NCBI RefSeq assembly: GCF_000819685.1 | Contig: NZ_CDBR01000013.1 | Location: forward strand, 1-64,000 | Origin: Aeromonas allosaccharophila | GTDB lineage: Bacteria; Pseudomonadota; Gammaproteobacteria; Enterobacterales; Aeromonadaceae | Reading direction: 5' to 3' | DNA length: 64,000 bases | Part shown: positions 30,641 through 40,036 of the stretch, piece by piece | How positions within the stretch are numbered: position 1 is the stretch's first letter | Layout: every line of letters begins with the position of its first letter | Notes under the pieces: generated by a model | What the model saw: only the letters and a program-made list of their open reading frames with translations | What the model was told of the DNA's origin: nothing | Databases searched by the model: none | Made by a program: the position numbers and the translations under genes

Positions 30641-30934
30641 ATGACCCGTCAGCGTTATCCAGAAACATTCAAAATCGAAGCCGTTAAACAAATCTCCGAA
30701 CGCGGACGGCCGGTGGCTGACGTTGCACGAGCCCTTGGGGTATCCAGCCACAGTCTGTATGCCTGGCTCAGGCAGTACGGTAAGCCTGCTGACCAGCAGC
30801 TCGAAGAGTCTGCCTTGCAAGCCGAGATCCGCCGCCTGAAAACCGAACTGCGCCAGGTCACCGAGAAGCGCAATATCCTAAAGGAGGCCGCCGCGTACTT
30901 TACCAGCGAGTCAAGGAAAGGTACGCGTTCATAA
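30641..30934 (+). CDS. IS3-family OrfA (helix-turn-helix)
   Basis: 97 residues. HTH_Tnp_1 domain (TRQRYPETFKIEAVKQIS; DVARALGVSSHSLYAWL) followed by a leucine-zipper-like coil (LQAEIRRLKTELRQV). It binds the IS ends and, by -1 frameshifting, forms the N-terminus of the OrfAB transposase. GGAGG lies just upstream of the ATG. Possible slip region is near 30878-30890, where CTAAAG is followed by AAGGAGG. Confidence 0.9.
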   Translation: MTRQRYPETFKIEAVKQISERGRPVADVARALGVSSHSLYAWLRQYGKPADQQLEESALQAEIRRLKTELRQVTEKRNILKEAAAYFTSESRKGTRS

Positions 30935-31791
30935 CCTCCCGACTCGACCGCTACAGTGTCGTTACCCTGTGCCAGACCCTGGGGGTTCACCGAAGTGGCT
31001 TCTACGCGTGGCTGAAACAGCCCGCATCGCCACGACAGCAGGAGGACGAACGACTGATCAGATTGGTCAAGCAATCCTGGCTGGAAAGTGGTGCTGTCTA
31101 CGGCTATCGCAAGATCCATCGCGACCTTCGTGACGCAGGGGAAGCCTGCGGCAAGCACCGTGTGGCCAAATTAATGAAGCGGGAAGGGCTGCGTTCGCAA
31201 ACAGGCTATCAACGCCGCAAGGGGCATTATGGAGGCAAGAGCACGCAGGCTGCCCCAAACACGCTGGCACGTCAGTTTAAAGTGTCAGCCCCCAACATCT
31301 CCTGGGTGACTGACATTACCTACATCCGCACTCAAGAAGGGTGGCTGTATCTGGCGGTGGTGCTCGACCTGTTCTCTCGCCAGATAGTTGGCTGGGCGAT
31401 GAAGCCACGCATGACGGCAGACTTGGCGGTTGATGCGTTATTGATGGCCGTCTGGCGGCGCAAGCCCAAGCAGCCGGTACTGGTACATTCGGGTCAGGGC
31501 AGCCAGTTTACCGGTGGTGAATGGCAGGACTTTCTGAAGGCCCACAACCTGAGTTGCAGTATGAGCCGACGGGGCAACTGTCACGACAACGCTGTCGCAG
31601 AGAGCTTCTTCCAGTTGCTCAAACGGGAGCGGATCAAGCGCAGGATTTACGCGACAAGAGACGAAGCCCGCAGCGATGTGTTTGATTATATCGAGATGTT
31701 TTACAACCCAATCAGGCGCCATGGTTCCAATGATGGGCTATCGCCGGTAGAGTTTGAAAGGCAGTTTATTTTTCAGCAACAGAGTGTCTAG
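30880..31791 (+). CDS. IS3-family OrfB transposase core, one DDE residue replaced
   Basis: About 300 residues read in the -1 frame from orfA; the left boundary is set by the frame and not by a start codon. HTH_21 and integrase (rve) domains follow: SGVAYGYRKIH-type motif (seen as AVYGYRKIHRDL), first Asp in WVTDITYI, Glu in CHDNAVAESFF. The second Asp, normally in HSDQGSQ, is Gly: the codon at 31492-31494 is GGT (HSGQGSQ), one base from GAT. The protein is therefore predicted to be catalytically dead unless complemented in trans by another copy. Confidence 0.88.
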   Translation, partial: KGGRRVLYQRVKERYAFITSRLDRYSVVTLCQTLGVHRSGFYAWLKQPASPRQQEDERLIRLVKQSWLESGAVYGYRKIHRDLRDAGEACGKHRVAKLMKREGLRSQTGYQRRKGHYGGKSTQAAPNTLARQFKVSAPNISWVTDITYIRTQEGWLYLAVVLDLFSRQIVGWAMKPRMTADLAVDALLMAVWRRKPKQPVLVHSGQGSQFTGGEWQDFLKAHNLSCSMSRRGNCHDNAVAESFFQLLKRERIKRRIYATRDEARSDVFDYIEMFYNPIRRHGSNDGLSPVEFERQFIFQQQSV

Positions 31792-31809
31792 AAAACCTGG
31801 GGCGATTCA

Positions 31810-32939
31810 GCCCTGCTCGTTGAGCGTGGTGCTGCCAAGCGAGCGCAAACCATGAGCCACTAGTCGCCCGCCATAACCAAGCCGTTTTAAGGCCGCATTG
31901 GCACTTTGGTCGTTGATGTGACCAAGCGGATCGCGGCGGCCAGGGAACACAAAAGGACGGTGGCCGCTGATCGGCTTCATGTGCTCCAGCAGAGAGAGTG
32001 CTTGCGGGGTGAGCGGAACCCGGTGGGGGCGATCCATCTTCATGCGATCTTCAGGGATGTTCCAGACTTTGGCCTCAAAGTCGATCTCGTCCCAGCGAGT
32101 GCCTGCTGATTCACCGGGGCGAACAAGGGTATGAAGGCTCCATTCAATCTGGCAGCGGGTGCTGTGCTCCAAGCGGCCATTGGCGATGTCGGCCATCAGT
32201 TGCGGCAACTCTCCCGGCTTGAGGGTGGGCATGTGCTTCTTGGCGGGCTTCTTGAACACCTTGCGAATCGCGGAGCAGCGAGCAGGCCGTGGTTCACGCT
32301 GTAGTCTAGAATTTCGTTTATCCGTTGGCACAGGCGGCGCACCGTCTCAAGCTTGCCGTCAGCCTCGAGTGGACGCAGCAGCTCAATCACCTTGGGGGCG
32401 CGGATCTGGCTGATAGGCATTGAGCCGATAAAAGGTAGAACATACATCTCAAGGGAACGCCACGAGTCGTCGGCATAGGCTTTGGTTACCTCATGGCGTT
32501 TGAGAGCCAGCCACTTAGATGCCATGTGTTCAAAGGTGTTGCTACTGGCTTCTTCCATGGCTTTGACCATGGCGGCCTGTTCTTCTTTGCGGAGCTTGGG
32601 ATCAATGCCTTGGGCCAGCAGGGCGCGAGCCTCTCGCAGTAGTTCACGGGCTTGGCCAAGGGACACCTCTGGGTAAGTGCCAAAACTCATGTTTGTGCGC
32701 TTATTGTCAGAAGGCTTTGAATATTTGAAGGCCCAGAGCTTTGAACCCGCTGCACTGATCCTCAGTTCTAACCCATCACCATCGCGCAAGGTGGTCATCT
32801 GGCCTTTCGCCTTAGCGTCTTCGGATGGCTTGGCGTTCTTAATTTTTGGGTCGGTTAATCTGCAGTTACCTGTTTCGCGCCTTTTTTTCTCCACCGTCAC
32901 CTTAATGCTCCTTAGTACCATCGAATTTAGTACCACCAA
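31810..32939 (-). pseudogene. Broken tyrosine integrase (frameshift plus 3' truncation)
   Basis: N-terminal part (32939 to about 32275): DUF4102 arm domain (LTDPKIKNAKPSE, MSFGTYPEVSLGQARELL) and core-binding domain up to YSVNHGLLAA. There the frame shifts, apparently by a small deletion near 32270, and the second part continues as IRKVFKKPAKKHMPTL, with Arg in VRPGESAGTRW and HGLRS. It stops at TTLNEQG where the IS right end begins; the C-terminus with the catalytic Tyr is missing, and the bases beyond the IS do not continue it. Located 136 bp from the 3' end of ssrA, a classical integrase target. A remnant of a decayed island. Confidence 0.88.
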
Positions 32940-33011
32940 CCTTGTGGTACTAATTATAGTACTAGTGAAGCTGGTTTTAGGCGACCACTTCAGACTTCAT
33001 CGGACAACAAA

Positions 33012-33042
33012 AAACCCGCAAAGCCTTACGCTGTGCGGGTTT
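33012..33042 (-). terminator. Terminator downstream of ssrA
   Basis: Stem AAACCCGCA/TGCGGGTTT with inner AGC/GCT pairing; the minus-strand arm runs into T residues (A-tract at 33009-33014 on plus). Lies 34 bp past the tmRNA 3' end, so the integrase remnant kept the native ssrA terminator beside it or carries its own copy. Confidence 0.7.
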
Positions 33043-33075
33043 CTGTACTTCTTCGTTCCTTCTCGGAACAATATT

Positions 33076-33435
33076 TGGTGGAGCTGGGGGGATTTGAACC
33101 CCCGTCCAAAATTACTACATCCTTGGTACTACATGCTTAGTCACTCTTTACATTCGCCAACCCGCTGCGGAGAGACACGCCACGAATTGACTAGCTCGAT
33201 TGGTTTTAATGCTTCCGCCCCGAGCAGGACTTCCACACGATCCTGTGAAGGATGACCTTCCGATTCCCTAGGACACAGGCAAGCTAGGGTAGAAGGGCTC
33301 AGCGCAGGTTATTAAGCTGCGAGTGCGTAGTTTTCGTCGTTTGCGACTATTTTTTTGCGGTTTGTTAACGAGGCCTACCGCACCTCGGCATGCACCTTGG
33401 GTTTCGTGAATCTTGTCGAATCCAGAATCAGCCCC
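33076..33435 (-). ncRNA. ssrA: tmRNA (SsrA)
   Basis: 360 nt. The 5' end GGGGCTGATTCTGGATTCGAC and the 3' end (T-arm GGGTTCAAATCCC, then AGCTCCACCA) form the tRNA-like domain. The tag frame lies at 33309-33344 on the minus strand: GCA resume codon, tag ANDENYALAA, two stops TAA TAA. tmRNA rescues stalled ribosomes with SmpB, encoded 164 bp upstream. The tag ending ALAA directs products to ClpXP. The 3' end is a common integrase site, and an integrase relic follows. Confidence 0.97.
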
Positions 33436-33599
33436 AAGTTGTCAAAAGTGATTGTACGCAAAAATGTTGTGATAGCAAGGCGTTGATGCCCATTCCCTCT
33501 GGCAACCACGCTGTTTGCCGATTTATTGTGCGCAGCTGAACCAGGGGTCCGCTGCGCAGGGGGAAGGTGAATGGGCGTCTGGAACCGGTGGGCGGCCGA

Positions 33600-34088
33600 T
33601 TAGCCGCGATTCTTGTTCTTCATGATGCGGGCTTTTTCCCGATCCCATTCGCGGGCCTTGGTATCTTCGCGCTTGTCGTGTTCTTTCTTGCCCTTCACCA
33701 GACCGATCTCGACCTTGACCCAGCACTCTTTCCAGTAGAGAGCCAGTGGCACTATGGTGTAACCCTGACGGGCGGTCAGGCTTTCGAGTTTGTCGAGTTC
33801 GCGACGGCTCAGCAGCAGTTTGCGGGTCCGGGTCGGGTCACAGACCACATGGCTGGATGCCGCGTTTAGTGGCAGGAAGGTGGAGCCAAACAGGAAGGCT
33901 TCTCCTTGCAAGAAGATGACATAGGCTTCGCTGATGTTGGCCTTGCCCGCCCGTAGGGATTTGACTTCCCACCCTTGCAGGGACAGACCGGCTTCCACTC
34001 TTTCTTCGATGAAGTATTCGTGGCGGGCGGTTCTGTTGAGTGCAATGGTGCTGGACCCGGCTTTGTTTTTACTGTTTTTTTTGCTCAT
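33600..34088 (-). CDS. smpB: SsrA-binding protein
   Basis: 162 residues. Binds the tmRNA tRNA-like domain. Motifs: [31 protein letters not shown], and the basic C-terminal tail [23 protein letters not shown] (quoted in part: [20 protein letters not shown]), which enters the ribosomal A-site channel. Same direction as ssrA. Confidence 0.96.
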   Translation of the reverse strand: MSKKNSKNKAGSSTIALNRTARHEYFIEERVEAGLSLQGWEVKSLRAGKANISEAYVIFLQGEAFLFGSTFLPLNAASSHVVCDPTRTRKLLLSRRELDKLESLTARQGYTIVPLALYWKECWVKVEIGLVKGKKEHDKREDTKAREWDREKARIMKNKNRG

Positions 34089-34257
34089 GACGGGCGATTT
34101 CCGGCAATGACTAGGAGGCTCGTATTATACGTAGGCGTGAGCGGCTGTAAAACGCGCAGCAGGTCAAGTGGTGGCTTTGTGAGCGGTTTGGTTGAGGTTT
34201 TACCTCCACAACCCGAAACATGGTGATAAAATCGCGCCGATTGGATGAGGAAAAGCC

Positions 34258-34692
34258 ATGCCCCGAATTACGCGCAGTGCCCTGGTGATGTTCAGTGCAG
34301 AACAGATGTTCAAGTTGGTTAACGATGTGGATGCCTATCCGCAGTTTTTGCCCGGCTGTGTCGGCAGCCGTGTCCACGAAGCTGGCGATGACTACATGAT
34401 GGCGTCGGTCGATGTGGCCAAGGCGGGCATCGCCAAGACGTTTACCACCCGCAATCAGCTGGATGTGAACCGTCAGATCAGGATGGAGCTGGTGGATGGC
34501 CCGTTCCGCAAGCTGGCGGGTTGGTGGACCTTTACCCCGCTCGATGTGGACGCCTGCAAGGTGGAGTTTGATCTCGATTTCGAATTCACCTCCAAGCTGA
34601 TCGAGGTGGCGTTCGGTCAGGTGTTCCGCGATCTGGTGAGCTCCATGGTCTCTGCCTTCTCAAACCGCGCCAAGGTGGTATACGGTGTCTGA
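34258..34692 (+). CDS. ratA: RatA / Coq10-family START-domain protein
   Basis: 144 residues, SRPBCC (START-like) fold. Motifs: VNDVDAYPQFLPGCVGSRV, LVDGPFRKLAGWWTF, VEFDLDFEF. The E. coli protein was named a ribosome-association toxin, while the mitochondrial homologue binds coenzyme Q; which role holds is debated. Divergent from smpB with 169 bp between, as in enterics. Overlaps the rnfH-like gene by 8 bases. Confidence 0.93.
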   Translation: MPRITRSALVMFSAEQMFKLVNDVDAYPQFLPGCVGSRVHEAGDDYMMASVDVAKAGIAKTFTTRNQLDVNRQIRMELVDGPFRKLAGWWTFTPLDVDACKVEFDLDFEFTSKLIEVAFGQVFRDLVSSMVSAFSNRAKVVYGV

Positions 34693-35032
34693 CCAGCTCA
34701 ATATCGAAGTCGTTTATGCCTTGCCGCAGCAGCAGACGGTGATTGCGCTGCGGGTGGCGCCCGAGACCTGTGTGCAGGCAGCCATCGAGCAGTCCGGCAT
34801 CGTGCAAAAGCACCCCGAGATCGATCTGGCGGTCAACAAGTTCGGCATCTACAGCCGTCCGGTGAAAGGGAGCGAGCCGCTGCACGACGGCGATCGCATC
34901 GAGATCTACCGCCCGCTCATCGCCGATCCGCGCGAGATGCGCAAGAAGCGCGCCGAGAAGGCCAAAGAGGAGGGGCGAGCCGACAGCGTGACCGGCGGCC
35001 GCCCCGATGTGCATCGCAAGCTCCGCGAATAG
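34685..35032 (+). CDS. ratB: RnfH/RatB family ubiquitin-like protein (UPF0125)
   Basis: 115 residues from a GTG at 34685 overlapping the ratA end. Beta-grasp fold; motifs VVYALPQQQTVIALRV, VNKFGIYSRPVK, DGDRIEIYRPL. The C-terminal tail is charged (KKRAEKAKEE). Pairs with ratA as the ratAB unit; function unknown. Confidence 0.9.
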   Translation: MSDQLNIEVVYALPQQQTVIALRVAPETCVQAAIEQSGIVQKHPEIDLAVNKFGIYSRPVKGSEPLHDGDRIEIYRPLIADPREMRKKRAEKAKEEGRADSVTGGRPDVHRKLRE

Positions 35033-35051
35033 CGCTCAGGTTTTGTTGCAG

Positions 35052-35076
35052 AAAAAGGCGCCGAGGCGCCTTTTTT
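35052..35076 (+). terminator. Terminator after ratAB
   Basis: GGCGCC/GGCGCC stem flanked by five A and six T. Confidence 0.85.
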
Positions 35077-35129
35077 GATCCCGTCAGTCAGTAATTGGAC
35101 TGCGCGAGATAACAAGGGGGGGGGCCGCG

Positions 35130-36404
35130 TTAGCTCAGGGCTGGTTCTGTCACGCCCAGCCGTGTGAGCGCCCAAGCGGCCAGCAGATCGACCCCGCTTT
35201 GCATCACCCGCTCATCGAAATCGAATTTGTTATGGTGGTGCGGCGCCGCCAGATCGGCTCCCAGGATGAGGTAAGCCGCTTCGCCCCCCTGCTTTTGCAC
35301 CCGCTCCATCAGAAAACCGGCATCTTCGCTGGCGCCAAAGCGGCGGGTCTGGATGGTAGCAAGCCCCTGCTTACGGGCCAGCGCCGCCAGCTCGGCTTGC
35401 AGCGCCGGGCTGTTGTCGAGGGCAATCGCCTCACCCTGTTTGATGATGCGGTAGGTGACGCCGTGGGCGAGAGCGGTGCCTTCGACGATGCGCTGCACCT
35501 GACTGAACATGTAGTCGTTGAGGGTGCTGTCGGCGCCACGGGTTTCTCCGTGCAGCTCGGCATGGTCGGGAATGACATTGCGCCCGCTACCGCCGTGAAG
35601 CTGGCCGACATTGATGCGGGTCATGCCGTCGCGGTGGCGGGGAATGCCGAGCATGGCGGTGGTGGCCATGCAGGCGGCGGCCAGCGCATTGCTGCCAGCG
35701 TTGGGCTCGAGCCCGGCGTGGGCCGCGGTGCCCATAAAGTGGACATCGAACTTGGTGGAGCAGAGAAATTCGGTGGGGTTGATCACCAGCTCGCCGCTGC
35801 CGGCGTGAATGCCGATATGGAGCGAGAGCAGGGCATCCACGTCATCGAGTGCGCCACCGGCGGCCAGCGCCTTGCCACCGCGACATCCCTCTTCGGCGGG
35901 TTGGAAGAACAGCTTGATGCGACCGCACAGCTGCTCCTTCATCGCCATCAGCTGGCTGGCCAGCCCCATGCCGATGGCGGTGTGGCCATCGTGGGCACAG
36001 GCGTGCATCCACCCCTTGTTGTGGGAGGCAAAGCCCTCTTGCTGCGGCTGGTGCTGTTCGGCATCGGACTCTTCTACCTCCACCGCGTCGATGTCGAAGC
36101 GAAAGGCCAGGGTCGGGCCGGGACGGCCGGTATCCAGCTCTCCCATCAGCCCGGTGACATCGCCGATCCGCTCCAGCCAGTCGGGATGGGCTCCCTGACG
36201 GCGGGCGCGAGCCTTCTCGGCCGCCACATCCACATCGCGCCCCATCATCAGATTGCTGGCCAGCAGCTTGTCGCCGAGCACGATGCGATAACCGAGCTCG
36301 CTCAGGTGGTGGGCAATCAGGCTGGTGGTGCGAAACTCTTTCCAGGCGGCTTCCGGCAGGCGGTGCAGGTCGCGGCGCCACAGGATCAGGTGCTCAAGGG
36401 TCAT
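35130..36404 (-). CDS. M20-family amidohydrolase, AbgA-like
   Basis: 424 residues. Zinc peptidase related to p-aminobenzoyl-glutamate hydrolase subunit A. Metal-binding motifs: FRFDIDAVEVEE, MHACAHDGHTAIG, FQPAEEGCRGG, and PHHHNKFDFDE at the C-terminus; dimerisation domain with FMGTAAHAGLEPNAGSNAL. No signal peptide, so cytoplasmic. AbgB and AbgT are not adjacent, so substrate (folate breakdown product versus other acyl-amino acids) is uncertain. Expressed alone. Confidence 0.85.
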   Translation of the reverse strand: MTLEHLILWRRDLHRLPEAAWKEFRTTSLIAHHLSELGYRIVLGDKLLASNLMMGRDVDVAAEKARARRQGAHPDWLERIGDVTGLMGELDTGRPGPTLAFRFDIDAVEVEESDAEQHQPQQEGFASHNKGWMHACAHDGHTAIGMGLASQLMAMKEQLCGRIKLFFQPAEEGCRGGKALAAGGALDDVDALLSLHIGIHAGSGELVINPTEFLCSTKFDVHFMGTAAHAGLEPNAGSNALAAACMATTAMLGIPRHRDGMTRINVGQLHGGSGRNVIPDHAELHGETRGADSTLNDYMFSQVQRIVEGTALAHGVTYRIIKQGEAIALDNSPALQAELAALARKQGLATIQTRRFGASEDAGFLMERVQKQGGEAAYLILGADLAAPHHHNKFDFDERVMQSGVDLLAAWALTRLGVTEPALS

Positions 36405-36541
36405 CTTGGCTTCCTTGGTGATTCGATTTGTCGGCTATTGTGCCTTTTTTCCCGGCTGACCACACGGGGCCCGCATCTGGTCGGGGGAGCTTTGAGTGCA
36501 AGTAGTGGCAGTGGGGGTCGTGAATGGGGGTGAGCTCGCAT

Positions 36542-36568
36542 AAAAAACGCCTCCACAAGGGAGGCGTT
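36542..36568 (-). terminator. Terminator of fadE
   Basis: AACGCCTCC/GGAGGCGTT with 5-base loop; on the minus strand a T-tract follows (six A on plus). Confidence 0.88.
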
Positions 36569-36583
36569 GTCGAGATGTGGTTA

Positions 36584-39040
36584 TCAGGCCGCGTGATGGT
36601 AAGCGGAGGCTTCAAACAGCTTCTTGTTGGCCACCAGATCGATGGGGTCAAAATCATCGACGTTGATGGTGCGCAGGCGACTTACCTCGGCGCGGCGCAG
36701 CAGCTCGGCTTCGCTCTGGGTCAGTACACCAGCGGCCAGGCCGATGTCGGCCACCTTGTCCAGCGCCATGAAGGGACGCTTGATACCATCGCTCTTGCAG
36801 ACTTTCTCGAACAGCGGCTCGGCGGCCAGCACGTCATCGAGCGCCTGCTCCAGCAGACCGAAGGGGTTGCCCTCTTCGCGAGTCAGGTATTGCCCCTTGG
36901 CCAGGCGGCTGCGGGTCTCGCTCGGGGTTTGCAGCAGACGGGCCACTTGCTGGTCCAGCTTGTCGCACGGACGGTTCAGGTCACGACCCAGCGGCAGCAC
37001 CACGGCGCGCAGGGCAAGGCCAATCCAGCGGTTCGGGAAGTTGCGCAGCAGTTCGTCGATCGCCTCTTGTGCCTTGAACATTGCATCTTGCAGTGCCCAG
37101 TGCAGCAGCGGCAGGTCGGCCTGCTGGCGTCCCTCGTCCTGATAGCGCTTGAGGGCGCTGGAGGCCAGATAGAGCTGGCTCAGCACGTCGCCAAGACGGG
37201 CGGAGACCCGCTCCTTGCGTTTGAGCTCGCCACCCAGAGTACCCATCGCCATGTCTGACAGGAACGCCAGGTTGGCCGAGAGGCGGGAGAGTTGCTGGTA
37301 GTAGCCCTTGGTCTGATCCTTGTAAGGGGCCGCGGCAAAGCGGGCGCCGGTGATACCGAGCCAGAAGCTGCGCACCAGGTTGCTGATGGCAAAGCCGACG
37401 TGGCTGAATACCGCCTTGTCGAAATCCTTCAGCGCCTGCTCCTTGTCGGGATGGCTGGCAGCCAGCATCTCCGGCAGTACATACGGGTGGCAGCGGATAG
37501 CGCCCTGACCATAGATGATCATGCTGCGGGTCAGGATGTTGGCCCCTTCCACCGTAACGGCGATGGGGGCACCCTGATAGCCACGGGCCAGATAGTTGTT
37601 GGGGCCCATGCAGATCGCCTTGCCGCCGTGGATGTCCATGGCATCGATGATGCACTTCTGGGCACGGTCGGTGAGGTGGTATTTGACGATGGCGGAGATG
37701 ACCGAGGGCTTCTCGCCAAGGTCGATACCGGTCACGGTCAGGTTGGCTGCGGCGCCCATGATGTAGGCGTTGCCGCCGATGCGGGCCAGCGGCTCTTCAA
37801 TCCCTTCCATCTTACCGATGGGCAGCTTGAACTGGCGACGGATGCGGCTGTAGGCGCCGCTCGCCAGGGCCAGCATCTTGACGCCACCGGTGCTGTTGGA
37901 GGGCAAGGTGATGCCGCGACCGACTGACAGACACTCGACCAGCATGCGCCAGCCCTGACCAGCCATGGCCGGGCCACCGATGATGAAATCGAGCGGGACG
38001 AACACATCCTTGCCCTGGGTCGGGCCGTTCTGGAACGGCACGTTGAGCGGGAAGTGGCGACGGCCAATGCCGACACCCTTGATGTGAGTGGGAATGAGGG
38101 CGCAGGTGATACCGAGCTCTTCCTCTTCACCCAGCAGGTGTTCCGGATCACGCAGTTTGAAGGCGAGACCCAGCACGGTAGCAATGGGGGCGAGCGTGAT
38201 GTAGCGCTTGTTCCAGGTGAGGCGCATACCGAGCACCTCTTTGCCTTCCCACTCGCCCTTGCAGACGATACCGAAGTCGGGGATGGAACCGGCATCAGAA
38301 CCCGCTTCCGGGCTGGTCAGGGCGAAGCAGGGGATCTCTTTACCTACCGCCAGGCGGGGCAGGTAGTAATCCTTCTGCTCGTCGGTGCCATAGTGTTGCA
38401 GCAGTTCGCCCGGGCCCAGCGAGTTGGGTACGCCAACGGTGGAGGCGAGCACGGCGCTGGCGCCGCACAGCTTTTGCAGGACGCAGGACTGGGCGTAGGC
38501 CGAGAACTCCAGACCGCCATATTTCTTCTTGATGATCATGGCGAAGAACTTGTTGTCCTTCAGGTATTGCCACACCTCGGGGGAGAGATCCGCGCGCTCG
38601 TGGGTCACTTCCCAGTCGCTCACCATGCGGCACACTTCCTCGACCGGACCATCCATAAAGGCTTGCTCTTCGGCAGAGAGGGTGCTGACCGGGATGGCGT
38701 GCAGCTTTTTCCAGTCCGGGTTGCCCGCGAACAGATCGGCTTCCCACCAGGTGGTGCCCGCTTCAATCGCCTCTTTCTCGGTGCGGGACATCTCCGGCAT
38801 GATCGATTTGTAGATCTTGAACAGCGGCTTGGTTATTTGATTGCGGCGAAATTCCACCAGATTGAGCGGGATGGCGATCACCGTGAACAGGGCCCATACC
38901 AGCAAGGGCACATGACCATAGATGGCGCCAAGCACCAGGGCGGCGCCGGTGACCAGGGTGGAGATGAACAGGGATGCCCGGCGATAGGCCAGGGCTCCGA
39001 TAACCAGGATCACCCCGAGCAGAGTGAGGGTCGTCGTCAT
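36584..39040 (-). CDS. fadE: Acyl-CoA dehydrogenase
   Basis: 818 residues, the long FadE type. First step of beta-oxidation. Two or three N-terminal hydrophobic segments ([34 protein letters not shown]) suggest membrane association. Catalytic domain shows [41 protein letters not shown] and [16 protein letters not shown]. gmhA and yafJ lie beyond its promoter, divergent, as in E. coli. A FadR-like operator lies upstream. Confidence 0.95.
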   Translation of the reverse strand: MTTTLTLLGVILVIGALAYRRASLFISTLVTGAALVLGAIYGHVPLLVWALFTVIAIPLNLVEFRRNQITKPLFKIYKSIMPEMSRTEKEAIEAGTTWWEADLFAGNPDWKKLHAIPVSTLSAEEQAFMDGPVEEVCRMVSDWEVTHERADLSPEVWQYLKDNKFFAMIIKKKYGGLEFSAYAQSCVLQKLCGASAVLASTVGVPNSLGPGELLQHYGTDEQKDYYLPRLAVGKEIPCFALTSPEAGSDAGSIPDFGIVCKGEWEGKEVLGMRLTWNKRYITLAPIATVLGLAFKLRDPEHLLGEEEELGITCALIPTHIKGVGIGRRHFPLNVPFQNGPTQGKDVFVPLDFIIGGPAMAGQGWRMLVECLSVGRGITLPSNSTGGVKMLALASGAYSRIRRQFKLPIGKMEGIEEPLARIGGNAYIMGAAANLTVTGIDLGEKPSVISAIVKYHLTDRAQKCIIDAMDIHGGKAICMGPNNYLARGYQGAPIAVTVEGANILTRSMIIYGQGAIRCHPYVLPEMLAASHPDKEQALKDFDKAVFSHVGFAISNLVRSFWLGITGARFAAAPYKDQTKGYYQQLSRLSANLAFLSDMAMGTLGGELKRKERVSARLGDVLSQLYLASSALKRYQDEGRQQADLPLLHWALQDAMFKAQEAIDELLRNFPNRWIGLALRAVVLPLGRDLNRPCDKLDQQVARLLQTPSETRSRLAKGQYLTREEGNPFGLLEQALDDVLAAEPLFEKVCKSDGIKRPFMALDKVADIGLAAGVLTQSEAELLRRAEVSRLRTINVDDFDPIDLVANKKLFEASAYHHAA

Positions 39041-39086
39041 TGCTTGCTCCTTGCGTGGTTAGGTTGCCAACGTGGCGTAACTGATC

Positions 39087-39103
39087 CAGAGGTCAGACCT
39101 GTT
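39087..39103 (-). promoter_or_regulatory. Candidate FadR operator upstream of fadE
   Basis: CAGAGGTCAGACCTGTT matches the FadR consensus (A/T-flanked CTGGTCNGACNTGTT) at 14 of 17 positions by my alignment, 46 bp upstream of the fadE start. FadR represses fad genes until acyl-CoA binds. Strand is nominal; the site is near-palindromic. Confidence 0.65.
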
Positions 39104-39293
39104 GGATGTGGCCCCTGTTGTAATTCATACGCACAAAGTTATCAAGCTGTTTACATCTTCATTACCTTCTCTCTGTGATCCCCATAACGCTCACGCGCCG
39201 CCAGCGCTGTGGCTCGCAGGGGGCGACTGTGCGATTCGCTTGTGCGAGAATAGCCGCGATTTACACGCACACTAAAACAGTGGAAGAGACATC

Positions 39294-39872
39294 ATGTACC
39301 AAGAATTGATCCGCAATGAACTGACCGAAGCTGCCAGCGTGCTGCAGGCCTTCCTGGCTGATGAGCAGAACCTGAAAAACATCGAAGCGGCCGCCAAACT
39401 GCTGGCTGACTCTTTCAAGGAAGAGGGCAAGGTGCTCTCTTGTGGCAACGGTGGCTCCCACTGTGACGCCATGCACTTCGCGGAAGAGCTGACCGGTCGT
39501 TACCGCGAGAACCGCCCGGGTTATGCCGGTATCGCCATCTCCGATCCGAGCCACCTTTCCTGCGTCTCCAACGACTTTGGCTATGACTATGTCTTCTCCC
39601 GCTACGTAGAAGCGGTCGGCCGCCGTGGCGACGTGCTGCTTGGTATCTCCACCAGCGGTAACTCCGGCAATATCCTGAAAGCCATCGAGGCGGCCCGCGC
39701 CAAAGGGATGAAAGTGATCGCCCTGACCGGCAAGGATGGCGGCAAGATGGCGGGTCTGGCGGATGTCGAGATCCGGGTGCCGCACTTTGGCTATGCCGAC
39801 CGTATTCAGGAAGTGCACATCAAGGTGATCCACATCCTGATCCAGCTGGTCGAAAAAGAGATGGCCAAGTAA
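39294..39872 (+). CDS. gmhA: Sedoheptulose-7-phosphate isomerase
   Basis: 192 residues, SIS-domain enzyme making D-glycero-D-manno-heptose 7-phosphate for the LPS inner core. Motifs: [52 protein letters not shown] with catalytic Glu/His. Order fadE-gmhA-yafJ is as in E. coli. Confidence 0.97.
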   Translation: MYQELIRNELTEAASVLQAFLADEQNLKNIEAAAKLLADSFKEEGKVLSCGNGGSHCDAMHFAEELTGRYRENRPGYAGIAISDPSHLSCVSNDFGYDYVFSRYVEAVGRRGDVLLGISTSGNSGNILKAIEAARAKGMKVIALTGKDGGKMAGLADVEIRVPHFGYADRIQEVHIKVIHILIQLVEKEMAK

Positions 39873-40036
39873 TCAGGCCATCGTCACCAGACAAGGGCAA
39901 CGCCGGTAGCATGGTTCGCCATCGGCCGGTTGTTGCCAGTCACAGGGGAAGGGATTGCGCCTTCCCCTGCTGTCTGTCGAACCAGCGTGCTGGTCGAACA
40001 TGACACAAGCCAAATCATGAAAGGAGTCTGCCGGAT

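Larger units (their letters stand above)
30578..31809 (+). mobile_element. IS3-family insertion sequence, 1232 bp
   Basis: Ends are recognisable: the left begins TGAATCGCCCCCAG and the right, inverted, begins TGAATCGCCCCAGG, about 26-bp imperfect repeats with TG...CA termini typical of IS3. A 4-bp GCCC is present on both flanks (30574-30577 and 31810-31813), a target-site duplication. It carries overlapping orfA and orfB in the -1 relation. The element looks recently placed (TSD intact), but orfB lacks one catalytic Asp (see orfB). It sits between the thr operon and the integrase remnant. Confidence 0.92.
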
